A stretch of DNA of 64,000 nucleotides, from NCBI GenBank assembly GCA_934140005.1, contig CAKPBB010000001.1:1-64000 (forward strand). Direction: 5' to 3'. Positions within the stretch are counted from its first letter, which is position 1; every line of letters begins with the position of its first letter. Shown one piece after another: positions 17,760 through 27,289 of this stretch. The notes beneath the pieces were generated by a model. It had not been told where the DNA came from. It did not search any database and saw only the letters and a list, made by a program, of their open reading frames with translations. The position numbers and the translations under genes were made by a program. The DNA is from an uncultured Clostridia bacterium (GTDB lineage Bacteria > Bacillota > Clostridia > TANB77 > CAG-508).

Positions 17760-19763
17760 ATGAAAAACTTCATTAAAAAATATAAAATACAATTAAAATT
17801 ATTATTAGCATTAACTATTGGGTTACTTATACTTGCCTCTGCCCTATACTTTCTAATCCCAATGATTTTAAATTATCCTGCTGATACTTATGGCACTGCT
17901 TTTCAAACCGAAGTTGAAAATACAGTGTATATAAATCAAGTTGCACTTATATCACTTGCAATATTCCTTATATTTGCAATTATAATTTTTGCTAAAACAA
18001 AATTCTTAGTTGATAACAAAGATTTATTAGAAGATCCTACGAGTTATAGTGAAGAAAAAATAAATCAAGTAAAAGAAAGACTTTTTAATGCACCCTACTC
18101 TATATTAATTTTAAATATTATCATTCCAAGTATTGCATTAACTGTAATCCATGCTTTTACAATACATCAACTTGGAATTACTACATTAAAATTATTCATG
18201 CTCGTAACTTCATTTATTACATTATATGTAACAGCTGTATTCATTTATATAAATGGTTTATTTAAGAAAATACTTGTATCACTTCCTGTTACAGATTTAT
18301 CAAAGGTAAAAAGAAGTTCTATTAAAAAAAGAATTATTTATCATATCTTCCCTATTATATTGGCTTCACTGTTATTTATGACATTACTTGGATATGTTAA
18401 AACAGCTATTGAAAAAGGTAATTCTTCTTTTGAAGCATACAGTAAAAGTTTAAAATATTTCTGTGAATACAATGAAATTAGTTTTGATAATTTGGATGAT
18501 TTAATCAAAAAAAGTAAAGAAAATTTTGATCTATTACATAAAAATGATATTTTCTTTATCAGATTACCTAATGGCGAATTTATAAATCAAAACTATGAAA
18601 AAATTGAGTTTAGTAATTTCTTTATAAAATACTTAAATGAATTATCTGACCAAAACAATGGCCGAGTTTATGAATATTATGGTATTGATGCACAAGGTGC
18701 AACTTACAAAATAAACATAGATAATGAAACATACACAATTGGTGTTTACTTTAACATCTTATCTATAGATGTATTAGGATATTTTTTAGTAGCTTTTGTT
18801 GTCTTAGTTTTAATAGATGTAATTATATTAATGCTTTTCTCAAATTCTTTCAAATATGATATAAATGTTATATCTGAAAAATTTGCAAATATGTCAAAAA
18901 ACATAAACAATGAAAAAGAAACTAAATTAGCAACAACTTCTAATGACGAAATTGGTGATCTTTGCACTGCATATAATGAAATTGAAGCACTAACAAGAAG
19001 TAATCAAGACAGACTTATTGAAAAAGAACGTTTAGCATCTTTAGGACAAATGATTGGTGGTATTGCCCACAATCTAAAAACACCTATCTTCTCTATAGCT
19101 GGTGGTTTAGAAGGTTTATCAGACTTAATAAACGAGTTTGATTCTTCTATCGAAGATCCAACTGTAAATGATCAAGATATGCATGATATTGCGAAAGATA
19201 TGGATGATTGGATTATAAAATTAAAAAAACATGTAGAATATATGTCTGATGTCATAACAGCAGTAAAAGGTCAAGCAGTTGCTCTTTCTGAAGATGAAAC
19301 TCAAGACTTTAGTGTATACGAATTATTCAAATATGTAGATATACTTATGAAACATGAACTTAATAATTCATTAACAGAATTGGAAATAACAAATGAAGTA
19401 GACAATTCAGTTACAATACATGGTAACATCAATGGCCTTGTTCAAGTAATCAATAACATTGTCTCAAATTCAATTGAAGCTTATCACAATGAACCAAATA
19501 AAATAATTAAATTGTCTGCCATTTTAACAGATAAAAACAAACTACTAATTTCTGTACAAGATTTTGGTCCTGGATTAGACGAAAAAGTAAAAAGTAAACT
19601 CTTCAAAGAAATGATTACAACAAAAGGAAAAGACGGAACAGGCTTAGGTTTATTCATGTCTTACTCAAATATAAAAGCTCAATTTAATGGTGATTTATAT
19701 TTTAAATCAGAACTTGGAAAAGGAACTACTTTTTATATTGAATTACCTTTAGAAAAACAATAA
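17760..19763 (+). CDS. Membrane sensor histidine kinase
   Basis: A 667-residue kinase. The N-terminal half has about five membrane segments: two before residue 80, two near 115-170, one near 205. An extracytoplasmic domain of about 120 residues follows, then another membrane segment near 345. A HAMP-like linker ends in NDEIGDLCTAYNEIEAL. The kinase core has the H box GGIAHNLKTPIF (His near 435), N box NNIVSNSIEAYH, and G boxes DFGPGLDEK and GTGLGLFMSYS. Autophosphorylation on His and transfer to a response regulator is the known family role; the HD-GYP regulator at 21683 is the natural partner. It lies 13 bases after the NRPS gene, so it is probably translated from the same message. Confidence 0.9.
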   Translation: MKNFIKKYKIQLKLLLALTIGLLILASALYFLIPMILNYPADTYGTAFQTEVENTVYINQVALISLAIFLIFAIIIFAKTKFLVDNKDLLEDPTSYSEEKINQVKERLFNAPYSILILNIIIPSIALTVIHAFTIHQLGITTLKLFMLVTSFITLYVTAVFIYINGLFKKILVSLPVTDLSKVKRSSIKKRIIYHIFPIILASLLFMTLLGYVKTAIEKGNSSFEAYSKSLKYFCEYNEISFDNLDDLIKKSKENFDLLHKNDIFFIRLPNGEFINQNYEKIEFSNFFIKYLNELSDQNNGRVYEYYGIDAQGATYKINIDNETYTIGVYFNILSIDVLGYFLVAFVVLVLIDVIILMLFSNSFKYDINVISEKFANMSKNINNEKETKLATTSNDEIGDLCTAYNEIEALTRSNQDRLIEKERLASLGQMIGGIAHNLKTPIFSIAGGLEGLSDLINEFDSSIEDPTVNDQDMHDIAKDMDDWIIKLKKHVEYMSDVITAVKGQAVALSEDETQDFSVYELFKYVDILMKHELNNSLTELEITNEVDNSVTIHGNINGLVQVINNIVSNSIEAYHNEPNKIIKLSAILTDKNKLLISVQDFGPGLDEKVKSKLFKEMITTKGKDGTGLGLFMSYSNIKAQFNGDLYFKSELGKGTTFYIELPLEKQ

Positions 19764-19855
19764 AAATCGCATTATTTTTATTGACTTATTTTTAAATAAA
19801 GGTAATAATATATTGTAGATTTATATACATAAGAAAAATTTTGGAGGACACAAAA

Positions 19856-21670
19856 ATGAATGTATTATTTTATTCATTTACTGTAGCTGTGTTCTTAGCA
19901 ATAATAATACTTTTTCTGATATATTTATTAAAAGCAATAACAAAAACACAGTTACAACAAATATTTGCAGTAAATTTAATTTTGCTAATAGTTGCATTTT
20001 TATTTATGTTTCTGCAAATACAATTTAGCGGAAAGTTTGGAATAGACCCAATATACTTTGATTATTACTCCTATATTGGAATTGTATTTTTACCTGTATC
20101 TATCTATTTTACATCCCTTATATTTACCAACACAAGAATAAGATTCAAGGCAAAATACTTATTATTATTTGTAATACCTGTAATTTCATTATTACTATTA
20201 TGGACAAACAATGCACATCATTTATTTTTTAAGGAATATTCAATACAATTATCTGAAAGTGTATTTGGACCATGGTTTTATATACATCAGATATATACAT
20301 ATTTCTTGTATGGATTGTCTATATTACATTTAGTAAATTATTTTAAGAAAAACTCTGGTATATTCAGTCAACAAATAAATTTAATAGTAACAGGAACTGT
20401 TTTTCCTTTTATTGTAAATTTACTTGGAACGCTAGGAATTATAAAGTTAACAGTATATATTACTCCTATTGCATTAGCAATATCACTTATTTGTTTTGCA
20501 ATAGCACTATTTAAATTCCAACTTTTAAGTGCATTACCAGTAGCACTTACCAAAATTGTTAATAGAATTTCAGATGGATATATAGTTTTAAATGACAAAA
20601 ATATTGTTACAGATTATAATCAACCATTTAAACATATATTTTCAATTGATAATACAGATATCAAACAAATCCACATATTTGATTTATTAGCAATGGAAGA
20701 GTTTGATGGTCTTGATGAATCAACAATAATTAAAGCATTAAAAGCTGTTGTTGATTCAAATGAAACATTAATATTTGAACAAGAGTTTCCAAATATTGAA
20801 AAATATTTAAGACTAGAAGTTAATAGTATAAAATCAGATGGTGTATTTATAGGAGCATTAATATTATTTAAAGATTTAACACAACATCATAAAGATTTAG
20901 AAGCAATAAAATCAAGTCAAAATATGCTTATAGAAAAAGAACGTTTAGCTTCTCTAGGCCAAATGATTGGTGGTATTGCACACAACTTAAAAACTCCTAT
21001 CTTCTCTATTTCAGGAGCAACTGAAGGTTTGACAGATTTAATTAATGAATACAGAAGTTCTATTACAGATCCAACTGTTACAGTTGATGACCACTATGCA
21101 ATAGCAAAAGATATGGAAAACTGGGTTGAAAAAATTAAGAATTACACAGCTTATATGTCTGACGTTATAACAGCTGTAAGAGGCCAAGCCGTTACATTAA
21201 CAAATAGTGTTGACGAAACATTCACTATTGAGGAATTAGTAAAAAGAGTTGATATATTAATGAAACATGAATTAAATTCTGCTTTAGTAACATTAAATGT
21301 CAATATTCAAACAGATAAGACATTTGAAATGCATGGAAACATCAATAGTTTAGTACAAGTTATTAACAATATAATCTCAAATGCAATTCAAGCTTATAAC
21401 GGAAAACCAAATCAAAAAATTGATTTCTCTATTTTTAAAGAAAACAAAAAAATAATCATTACTATAACTGATTATGGTTGTGGTATGAATGAAGAAGTTC
21501 AAGAAAAACTATTTAAAGAAATGATTACAACAAAAGGAAAAAACGGTACTGGATTAGGCTTATTTATGTCTTATTCTAATATAAAAGCTCAATTCAATGG
21601 AGACTTAAAATTCACATCTGAAGAAGGTGTTGGAACAACATTTAATTTAATTATACCAATAAAGAAATAA
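19856..21670 (+). CDS. 7TM-PAS sensor histidine kinase
   Basis: A 604-residue kinase. Seven membrane segments fill residues 1-225 (histidine kinase N-terminal 7TM type), then a PAS-like domain (about 228-345), then a kinase core nearly identical in layout to the preceding gene. Motifs are ERLASLGQMIGGIAHNLKTP (His near 375), NNIISNAIQAYN, DYGCGMNEE and GTGLGLFMSYSN. The ATG at 19856 is chosen because GGAGG sits eight bases upstream; a TTG at 19841 overlaps that ribosome site. The shared kinase core suggests gene duplication with a new sensor module. A possible TTGACT promoter lies in the 92-base gap before it. Confidence 0.9.
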   Translation: MNVLFYSFTVAVFLAIIILFLIYLLKAITKTQLQQIFAVNLILLIVAFLFMFLQIQFSGKFGIDPIYFDYYSYIGIVFLPVSIYFTSLIFTNTRIRFKAKYLLLFVIPVISLLLLWTNNAHHLFFKEYSIQLSESVFGPWFYIHQIYTYFLYGLSILHLVNYFKKNSGIFSQQINLIVTGTVFPFIVNLLGTLGIIKLTVYITPIALAISLICFAIALFKFQLLSALPVALTKIVNRISDGYIVLNDKNIVTDYNQPFKHIFSIDNTDIKQIHIFDLLAMEEFDGLDESTIIKALKAVVDSNETLIFEQEFPNIEKYLRLEVNSIKSDGVFIGALILFKDLTQHHKDLEAIKSSQNMLIEKERLASLGQMIGGIAHNLKTPIFSISGATEGLTDLINEYRSSITDPTVTVDDHYAIAKDMENWVEKIKNYTAYMSDVITAVRGQAVTLTNSVDETFTIEELVKRVDILMKHELNSALVTLNVNIQTDKTFEMHGNINSLVQVINNIISNAIQAYNGKPNQKIDFSIFKENKKIIITITDYGCGMNEEVQEKLFKEMITTKGKNGTGLGLFMSYSNIKAQFNGDLKFTSEEGVGTTFNLIIPIKK

Positions 21671-21682
21671 AAGGAGAACGAA

Positions 21683-22735
21683 ATGAGACATTCAGAAAAT
21701 GTTGGCAATGTTAGCCCATATAAAATAATTGCCGTTGATGATGAAGGCGGAATAATTGATTCATTAGCTGTTTTTTTAAAACGTTCTGGTTACCAACTTA
21801 CTGGTTGTACAAATCCATTAGAAGCTATTGAATTAGTTAGAAATGAACATTTTGATTTAATGCTTCTAGACTTTATTATGACTCCTATTCATGGAGATAA
21901 AGTTGTTGAAGAAATCAGAAAGTTCAACCAGGAATTATATATCTTACTATTAACTGGTCATAAAGACTTAGCCCCACCATTAGAAACAATTAAACGTCTT
22001 TCAATTCAAGGGTATTGTGAAAAAAGTGATAAATTTGACCAATTGCTTTTACTTATTGAATCTGCTCTTAAATCAATTGAGCAAATGAACATAATAAAGA
22101 AAATTAATAATGAACTAAAAGAATCTCAAGAAAACCTTGAAAAAGCTTACTTAGAAAGTATTCAAACCTTAAGATATACAGTTGAAGCTAAAGATAGATA
22201 TACTCGTGGTCATTCAGATAGAGTATCAGAATTTTCTGTTCTTATAGGAAAACATATGGGCTTATCTGAAAAAGATTTAAAAACACTAAAAATTGGTGGT
22301 CTCTTCCATGATATTGGTAAAATTGGTATTCCTGATTCTATTTTACTAAAAGAAGGAAAATTAGATGATAATGAATATTCAGAAATAAAAAATCATCCTA
22401 GCATCGGAAAACATATTTTATCAAATGCTAGCATATTTGCTGATATTATCCCAATAGTTTATCATCATCATGAAAAATATAATGGAACAGGCTATCCAGA
22501 ACAACTGGCTGGTGAACAAATACCATTTTTAGCAAGAATAGCTGCTGTTGCTGATACATTTGATGCAATGACATCAAAACGTTCTTACAGAAATGCCATT
22601 CCTATTGAATATGTACGAGCTGAAATAGAAAAATGCTCTGGAACACAATTTGATCCTGAAATTGCAAAGGTTTTCTTAGATATATTAGATAATCACTATG
22701 ACGAAATACTAGAAATTCAAAACAAATATAATTAG
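21683..22735 (+). CDS. Response regulator with HD-GYP phosphodiesterase domain
   Basis: A 350-residue protein. The receiver (about 12-130) shows the acidic pocket VDDE, the phosphoacceptor Asp in LLDFIM near 62 and LLTGH. A coiled linker follows, then an HD-GYP domain with GHSDRV, LFHDIGKIG near 208 and HHEKYNGTGYP. HD-GYP enzymes hydrolyse cyclic di-GMP or related cyclic dinucleotides. AAGGAG precedes the ATG and the gap to the kinase gene is 12 bases, so output of the kinase pair is probably a change in cyclic dinucleotide level. A hairpin terminator follows directly. Confidence 0.92.
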   Translation: MRHSENVGNVSPYKIIAVDDEGGIIDSLAVFLKRSGYQLTGCTNPLEAIELVRNEHFDLMLLDFIMTPIHGDKVVEEIRKFNQELYILLLTGHKDLAPPLETIKRLSIQGYCEKSDKFDQLLLLIESALKSIEQMNIIKKINNELKESQENLEKAYLESIQTLRYTVEAKDRYTRGHSDRVSEFSVLIGKHMGLSEKDLKTLKIGGLFHDIGKIGIPDSILLKEGKLDDNEYSEIKNHPSIGKHILSNASIFADIIPIVYHHHEKYNGTGYPEQLAGEQIPFLARIAAVADTFDAMTSKRSYRNAIPIEYVRAEIEKCSGTQFDPEIAKVFLDILDNHYDEILEIQNKYN

Positions 22736-22740
22736 TTATC

Positions 22741-22781
22741 AAAAGAATTGCTATTTGCCATCGTACAAATGCAATTCTTTT
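22741..22781 (+). terminator. Terminator of the NRPS-kinase-HD-GYP operon
   Basis: AAAAGAATTGC (22741-22751) pairs with GCAATTCTTTT (22771-22781); the stem continues inward as ATTTG/CAAAT after a one-base bulge. It lies right after the HD-GYP stop codon. Confidence 0.75.
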
Positions 22782-22812
22782 AATTTATAAAGAAAGGAGT
22801 TCGTAAAAAAAT

Positions 22813-23652
22813 ATGAACATCAAACAAACAAAAAAAGATGCTTTAGCGCGTCTATCTGGAAAATGGCCTAAGGCTCTAGTTCTAACATTAATCTATATAC
22901 TTATAGTATTTACTCTTACTTATGTTGGAAATTATTGTCTTAGCCTTGCAACAAATGCACCAATCTTACAAGTTCTAATCGATTTAGTAATCCTTGGAAT
23001 TTCATTACCTCTATCTTTTGGAGTTACAGCTACTTTTGTTGATTTATCAAAAGGTAAAGATGTAAGTTACACAGAATTTATTAATAAATCTATTTTAAAC
23101 TTTTCAAAAGTTTGGCGTGTAACTTTTGCAATTGCATTAAAAATAATATTACCTATTATTCTTTTTACAATTGCCGTTATCGTAATTACAATGTTATGTA
23201 CTAGTATGATTAGTAATTCAGCAGAAGATATCTCTTTAGGTGCTGTTGCAGGAATATTCTCAATAGCTTATCTTGCAATAATGATATTTGCATTTGTAAA
23301 ATTTTTACCATATGCATTATCATTCCTAGTATTAGCAAACGAACCAGACAAAACTGCAAAAGAAATAATAGAAACAAGTACTGTTCTTATGGAAAATAAG
23401 AAATTAGAATATTTGTTACTTATCCTATCATTCTTTGGATGGCTATTATTAATTGCTTTAGTTGCAATGTTAGTAGGACACTTTACACAAGCAACTATTA
23501 CAACTGACATTATTGCAAATATTGGTGCAATTTTATTGTCACCATATATTTTAGTAAGTCAAATTGTTTATTATGAAAAACTTGCTAATAAATCAGATAA
23601 AGATACTACAAAAAACGAATTAAACGAAGATGCATCATCTGAAAATAAATAG
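22813..23652 (+). CDS. DUF975-family integral membrane protein
   Basis: A 279-residue protein starting MNIKQTKKDALARLSGKWPKA, which fits the DUF975 N-terminal pattern (short basic helix, then L-x-G-x-W). About six membrane segments follow and the tail is acidic and cytoplasmic. Function in the family is unknown. A good ribosome site (AAAGGAG) is present. A terminator separates it from the HD-GYP gene, so it may be transcribed by read-through or from its own promoter. Confidence 0.75.
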   Translation: MNIKQTKKDALARLSGKWPKALVLTLIYILIVFTLTYVGNYCLSLATNAPILQVLIDLVILGISLPLSFGVTATFVDLSKGKDVSYTEFINKSILNFSKVWRVTFAIALKIILPIILFTIAVIVITMLCTSMISNSAEDISLGAVAGIFSIAYLAIMIFAFVKFLPYALSFLVLANEPDKTAKEIIETSTVLMENKKLEYLLLILSFFGWLLLIALVAMLVGHFTQATITTDIIANIGAILLSPYILVSQIVYYEKLANKSDKDTTKNELNEDASSENK

Positions 23653-23660
23653 TTAAATAA

Positions 23661-23704
23661 AAAGAATATAAAATAATGTATTGACACAAAATTTTATATT
23701 CTTT
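23661..23704. terminator. Convergent bidirectional terminator
   Basis: AAAGAATATAAAAT (23661-23674) pairs perfectly with ATTTTATATTCTTT (23691-23704), between the converging DUF975 and tex genes. Confidence 0.75.
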
Positions 23705-23709
23705 ATTTT

Positions 23710-25863
23710 TTATTTAATTTTCATTGTTAGACTTACTTTTTGTTTTTCTCTATCAATTGAAAGCACTTTTACTTTTACGATGTCCCCTACTGATACAACT
23801 TCTGATGGATTTTTAATATATCTATCAGCCATTTCAGAAATATGAACTAAACCATCATGTTTAACACCAATATCAACAAATGCTCCAAAATCAATAACAT
23901 TCCTTACAGTTCCTGTAAGTTCCATTCCCTCTTGTAAGTCATCAAATTTCAAAACATCACTTCTTAAAATTGGTTTTGGTAACTCTTCTCTAGGATCTCT
24001 ACCTGGTTTTGATAATTCTTCAATAATATCTTTTAATGTTAGAGAACCAACATTTAATTCTTCTGCTTTTTTAGTAATATCAACTTTCTCTAAAGCATTT
24101 TTTATTTCCTCTAATTTGCTTTTATCTTTTAGGTTATCCACAGAATATCCTAAACTTGTTAATAACTTTTCTGCAACTTCATAACTTTCTGGGTGAACTG
24201 CTGTAACTTCTAATGGATTTTTTCCATCCAATACTCTTATAAATCCTGCACATTGTTTAAAAGCAGCTTGACCTAGTTTTGGTACTTTTAATAAATCTTT
24301 TCTTTGTTTTATTTCACCATTTTCATCTCTATATTTTACAATATTCTTTGCAATTGTTCCATTTATTCCAGAAACATAACTTAATAAAGATGGTGTTGCT
24401 GTATTTATATCAACTCCAACTGAATTTACTGCATCTTCAACCACACCAGTCAAACTTTCAGATAATTTCTTTTGATTTACATCATGTTGATATTGTCCTA
24501 CTCCAATTGCTTTTGGATCTATTTTTACTAATTCAGATAATGGATCTTGTAATCTTCTTGCTATTGAGATAGCTCCTCTTAATGAAACATTTATGTCTGG
24601 ATATTCTTCAGTTGCTAACTTTGATGCTGAATATACAGAAGCACCAGCTTCACTAACTATTGCATAATATAGTTCTTTATCAACTTCTTTTATTAGTTGT
24701 GATACAAATGCCTCTGATTCACGTGAGGCTGTCCCATTTCCAATTGCAATCATGTTAATGCTAAATTTATTTATTAAAGCTTTTAATTCTTTTTTTGCCC
24801 CATCTATGTCGTTTTGGGGCTCTGTTGGATAAACTGTCGTTGTAGCTAGTAATTTTCCAGTTTGATCTATTACTGCAATTTTACAGCCTGTTCTATATGC
24901 TGGGTCAAACCCCATAACTGTCATTCCTTTTATTGGTGGTTGAAGTAATAATTGTTTAGCATTTTTTCCAAAAACTTTAATAGCTTTTTCTTCTGAACGT
25001 TCTGTTAAGTCATTACGAATTTCTCTTTCAATAGATGGTTCAATAAGTCTTTTATATGAATCTTCTATTGCATTAGTTAGCAATTCATTAAATTGACTCT
25101 TATAGTCTTTAATTATTTGTTTTTTCAAATAATCTAAAATTTTGTCATCTGGCTTTTCAATTTTTACTTTTAAAAACTCTTCTTTTTCTCCTCTATTTAT
25201 TGCTAAAATTCTATGGCTTGGAATTTTTAAAATTGGCTCTTTATAATCATAATACATTTCATAAGGTGATTTCTCTTCTTTTGCATTTTTAGAAGTAATT
25301 ACAGCTTCTCTAAAGCAAAATGATTTAATCTTCTTTCTGTAATCAGCATTATCTGCTATATTTTCAGCAATTATCTCTAATGCGCCTTGAATAGCGTCTT
25401 CTTCACTTTTTACACCTTTTTCTTCATTTATAAATTCTTTTGCAACTTCAAAAATATTTCTTTTTTCAGCTTGTAAATAAATTATATTTGCTAACGGTTC
25501 TAATCCTTTTTCTTTGGCAATAGTCGCCTTTGTTCTTTTCTTTGGTTTATATGGTCTATAAATATCTTCTAATTCTGATAATACCATTGTTGAAGCTATT
25601 TTAGTTGTTAATTCATCAGTTAATTTTCCTTGTTCATCAATCAATCTAACTATTTCTTCTTTTCTTTTTTCTAGATTTCTTAAATAAGTTAATCTTTCTC
25701 CTAAATCTCTTAAAATTTCATCACTTAGGTTTCCAGTCACTTCTTTTCTATAACGTGCTATAAATGGAATTGTATTACCATCATCAATAAGTTTTACTGT
25801 AGCTTCTACTTGTGATTCTCTTATATTTAATTCATCTGCTATCTTTTTATAAATCTGATTCAA
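23710..25863 (-). CDS. tex: Tex, S1-domain RNA-binding transcription accessory protein
   Basis: A 717-residue protein with full-length Tex architecture: N-terminal helix-turn-helix-like part with IPFIARYRKE, a YqgF/RNase H-like core (GMTVMGFDPAYRTGCK), helix-hairpin-helix motifs (VGVDINTATPSLLSYVSGI) and a C-terminal S1 domain (about 645-717, LTGTVRNVIDFGAFVDIG). Tex binds nucleic acid and is linked to transcription and rRNA or toxin gene expression in several bacteria. The protein is intact. It lies five bases downstream of the transglutaminase-like gene, so the two are co-transcribed. Confidence 0.95.
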   Translation of the reverse strand: MNQIYKKIADELNIRESQVEATVKLIDDGNTIPFIARYRKEVTGNLSDEILRDLGERLTYLRNLEKRKEEIVRLIDEQGKLTDELTTKIASTMVLSELEDIYRPYKPKKRTKATIAKEKGLEPLANIIYLQAEKRNIFEVAKEFINEEKGVKSEEDAIQGALEIIAENIADNADYRKKIKSFCFREAVITSKNAKEEKSPYEMYYDYKEPILKIPSHRILAINRGEKEEFLKVKIEKPDDKILDYLKKQIIKDYKSQFNELLTNAIEDSYKRLIEPSIEREIRNDLTERSEEKAIKVFGKNAKQLLLQPPIKGMTVMGFDPAYRTGCKIAVIDQTGKLLATTTVYPTEPQNDIDGAKKELKALINKFSINMIAIGNGTASRESEAFVSQLIKEVDKELYYAIVSEAGASVYSASKLATEEYPDINVSLRGAISIARRLQDPLSELVKIDPKAIGVGQYQHDVNQKKLSESLTGVVEDAVNSVGVDINTATPSLLSYVSGINGTIAKNIVKYRDENGEIKQRKDLLKVPKLGQAAFKQCAGFIRVLDGKNPLEVTAVHPESYEVAEKLLTSLGYSVDNLKDKSKLEEIKNALEKVDITKKAEELNVGSLTLKDIIEELSKPGRDPREELPKPILRSDVLKFDDLQEGMELTGTVRNVIDFGAFVDIGVKHDGLVHISEMADRYIKNPSEVVSVGDIVKVKVLSIDREKQKVSLTMKIK

Positions 25864-25868
25864 AATTT

Positions 25869-27191
25869 TTACTCCCTTTCTTGTGATTTTTGTGCATTTT
25901 CTTTTATATCTTGTAGCCTTAACTTACTATTCGTATTAGCTAAAACTTTTTTATGATCAATTTTCACTTTTTCTATAAAATCATCCATAAAGTGTTCTCT
26001 ATTTTCAAGTTGTTCTAAAGCCTTGTTTTGAGCATCTGTGCCATACATTTCTTCTAGTTCTACTAAACTAATTTGACTACCATTTAAAAAACTCTCTACC
26101 TCTGTTACCATTAAATTTGCTAATTTATCAGCACCTATAAATAATAATTGCCCTAAAGCCTTAGTTTGGATACCCTTTCCATCTGGCGTAGAAAACATAT
26201 AAATTTGTCCATCTTTAAAAACACCAATTCCTGGATTGGTTGGATCTAATATCAAAGTTATATTTTGTTCTGGAATATCAACAGCTGTTACAGCATGATT
26301 ACCAAAAAACTTAGTAATATCTATTTCTTCTTCCTCGTTAGAGTTCTCTTGTTCATCATTACTTGCAACTGTATTATTATTTTGAATTATATTTCTATCT
26401 ATGTTTGCTAAATTATACTCTTCTTCTCCCATATATACAACTACATTTCTAGCATTGTATTTAGGATTTATTGCATTAAGTTTTGCAGTTATATCATCTG
26501 AGAAATTTCTACAAACTCCTACTCCTTCTTCATTCAGACTTAAACGCCAAAACCCCATAACATCATACTCTTTTGGAGTAGCATATCCATCAATTTCTTT
26601 CCACATATCAGACATAACTTTCATAAATATTTGAATGTCTGATAAATGCATTGAATTTACTTTTTGTGCATACTTTTCAATTTTTTTATCGTAATTTTCA
26701 ATTTCTTCAGCATATTGAATTGCATTTTCTGATTTCATTTTTCTAGTGTTAATTTCTGTTGCAGCAACAGTTGCTGTTGGAAAAAATACAGTGCTAGCCA
26801 TAGTAATAGGCATAATTTTATTTACTAATAAAAATTTTAATTTTTTAAATATATCTGGCTTCTTACCAGTTTCATTATATATATCAGTTTCGTACATCTC
26901 ATCTAAATTTTCAACATATTTTGTTTTACCAAATTTAGCATAAATTTCTTCAAAGCGCCCTTCATCCATCAATCTTTCGACTTCTCGCTTCCTTATTTTA
27001 CTTGGAGTCGCCAAATTGTAAATTGTTCTTCCATATAGCTGATATATTTTGTCATATTTTTTATTTTTTCTTAATGCTAATATAGCTTTTAATCTTTTTT
27101 TCGTAACAGCATGTTTTTTTAGTTCTTTTTTATTCATAAACTCAATAATCTCCGATTGTATATTTTCTCTTTTAGTAAATTTTCTGTACAT
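25869..27191 (-). CDS. Transglutaminase-like (Cys-His-Asp) protein with one membrane segment
   Basis: 440 residues. The N-terminal 120 residues are basic and probably cytoplasmic, with repeated short motifs (KYDKIYQLYGRTIYN, RFEEIYAKFGKTKY). A hydrophobic segment (about 125-145) follows, then a domain carrying GVCRNF (Cys227), GNHAVTAVD (His299) and LILDPTNPG (Asp316). The order and spacing match the transglutaminase-like or papain-like triad. Known members are proteases, amidases or transferases acting outside the membrane. An acidic insertion (EEEEID) sits before the His. The start codon has no clear ribosome site, so the exact start is uncertain. It is co-transcribed with tex. Confidence 0.6.
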   Translation of the reverse strand: MYRKFTKRENIQSEIIEFMNKKELKKHAVTKKRLKAILALRKNKKYDKIYQLYGRTIYNLATPSKIRKREVERLMDEGRFEEIYAKFGKTKYVENLDEMYETDIYNETGKKPDIFKKLKFLLVNKIMPITMASTVFFPTATVAATEINTRKMKSENAIQYAEEIENYDKKIEKYAQKVNSMHLSDIQIFMKVMSDMWKEIDGYATPKEYDVMGFWRLSLNEEGVGVCRNFSDDITAKLNAINPKYNARNVVVYMGEEEYNLANIDRNIIQNNNTVASNDEQENSNEEEEIDITKFFGNHAVTAVDIPEQNITLILDPTNPGIGVFKDGQIYMFSTPDGKGIQTKALGQLLFIGADKLANLMVTEVESFLNGSQISLVELEEMYGTDAQNKALEQLENREHFMDDFIEKVKIDHKKVLANTNSKLRLQDIKENAQKSQERE

Positions 27192-27206
27192 TGTTTAGCG
27201 AAGCTT

Positions 27207-27279
27207 TTATATAATAGGAAGTGCAAAGCGCTTTCCTATTATATAACAAAAGTGGAAGAACAATATGTTTTCCACTTTT
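27207..27279 (-). terminator. Tandem hairpins after the ABC-F gene
   Basis: AAAAGTGGAA (27248-27257) pairs with TTCCACTTTT (27270-27279) as the ABC-F terminator. A second, perfect 14-bp stem (27207-27220 with 27233-27246) lies just upstream of the transglutaminase-like gene. Confidence 0.7.
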
Positions 27280-27289
27280 ATTTAACCAA

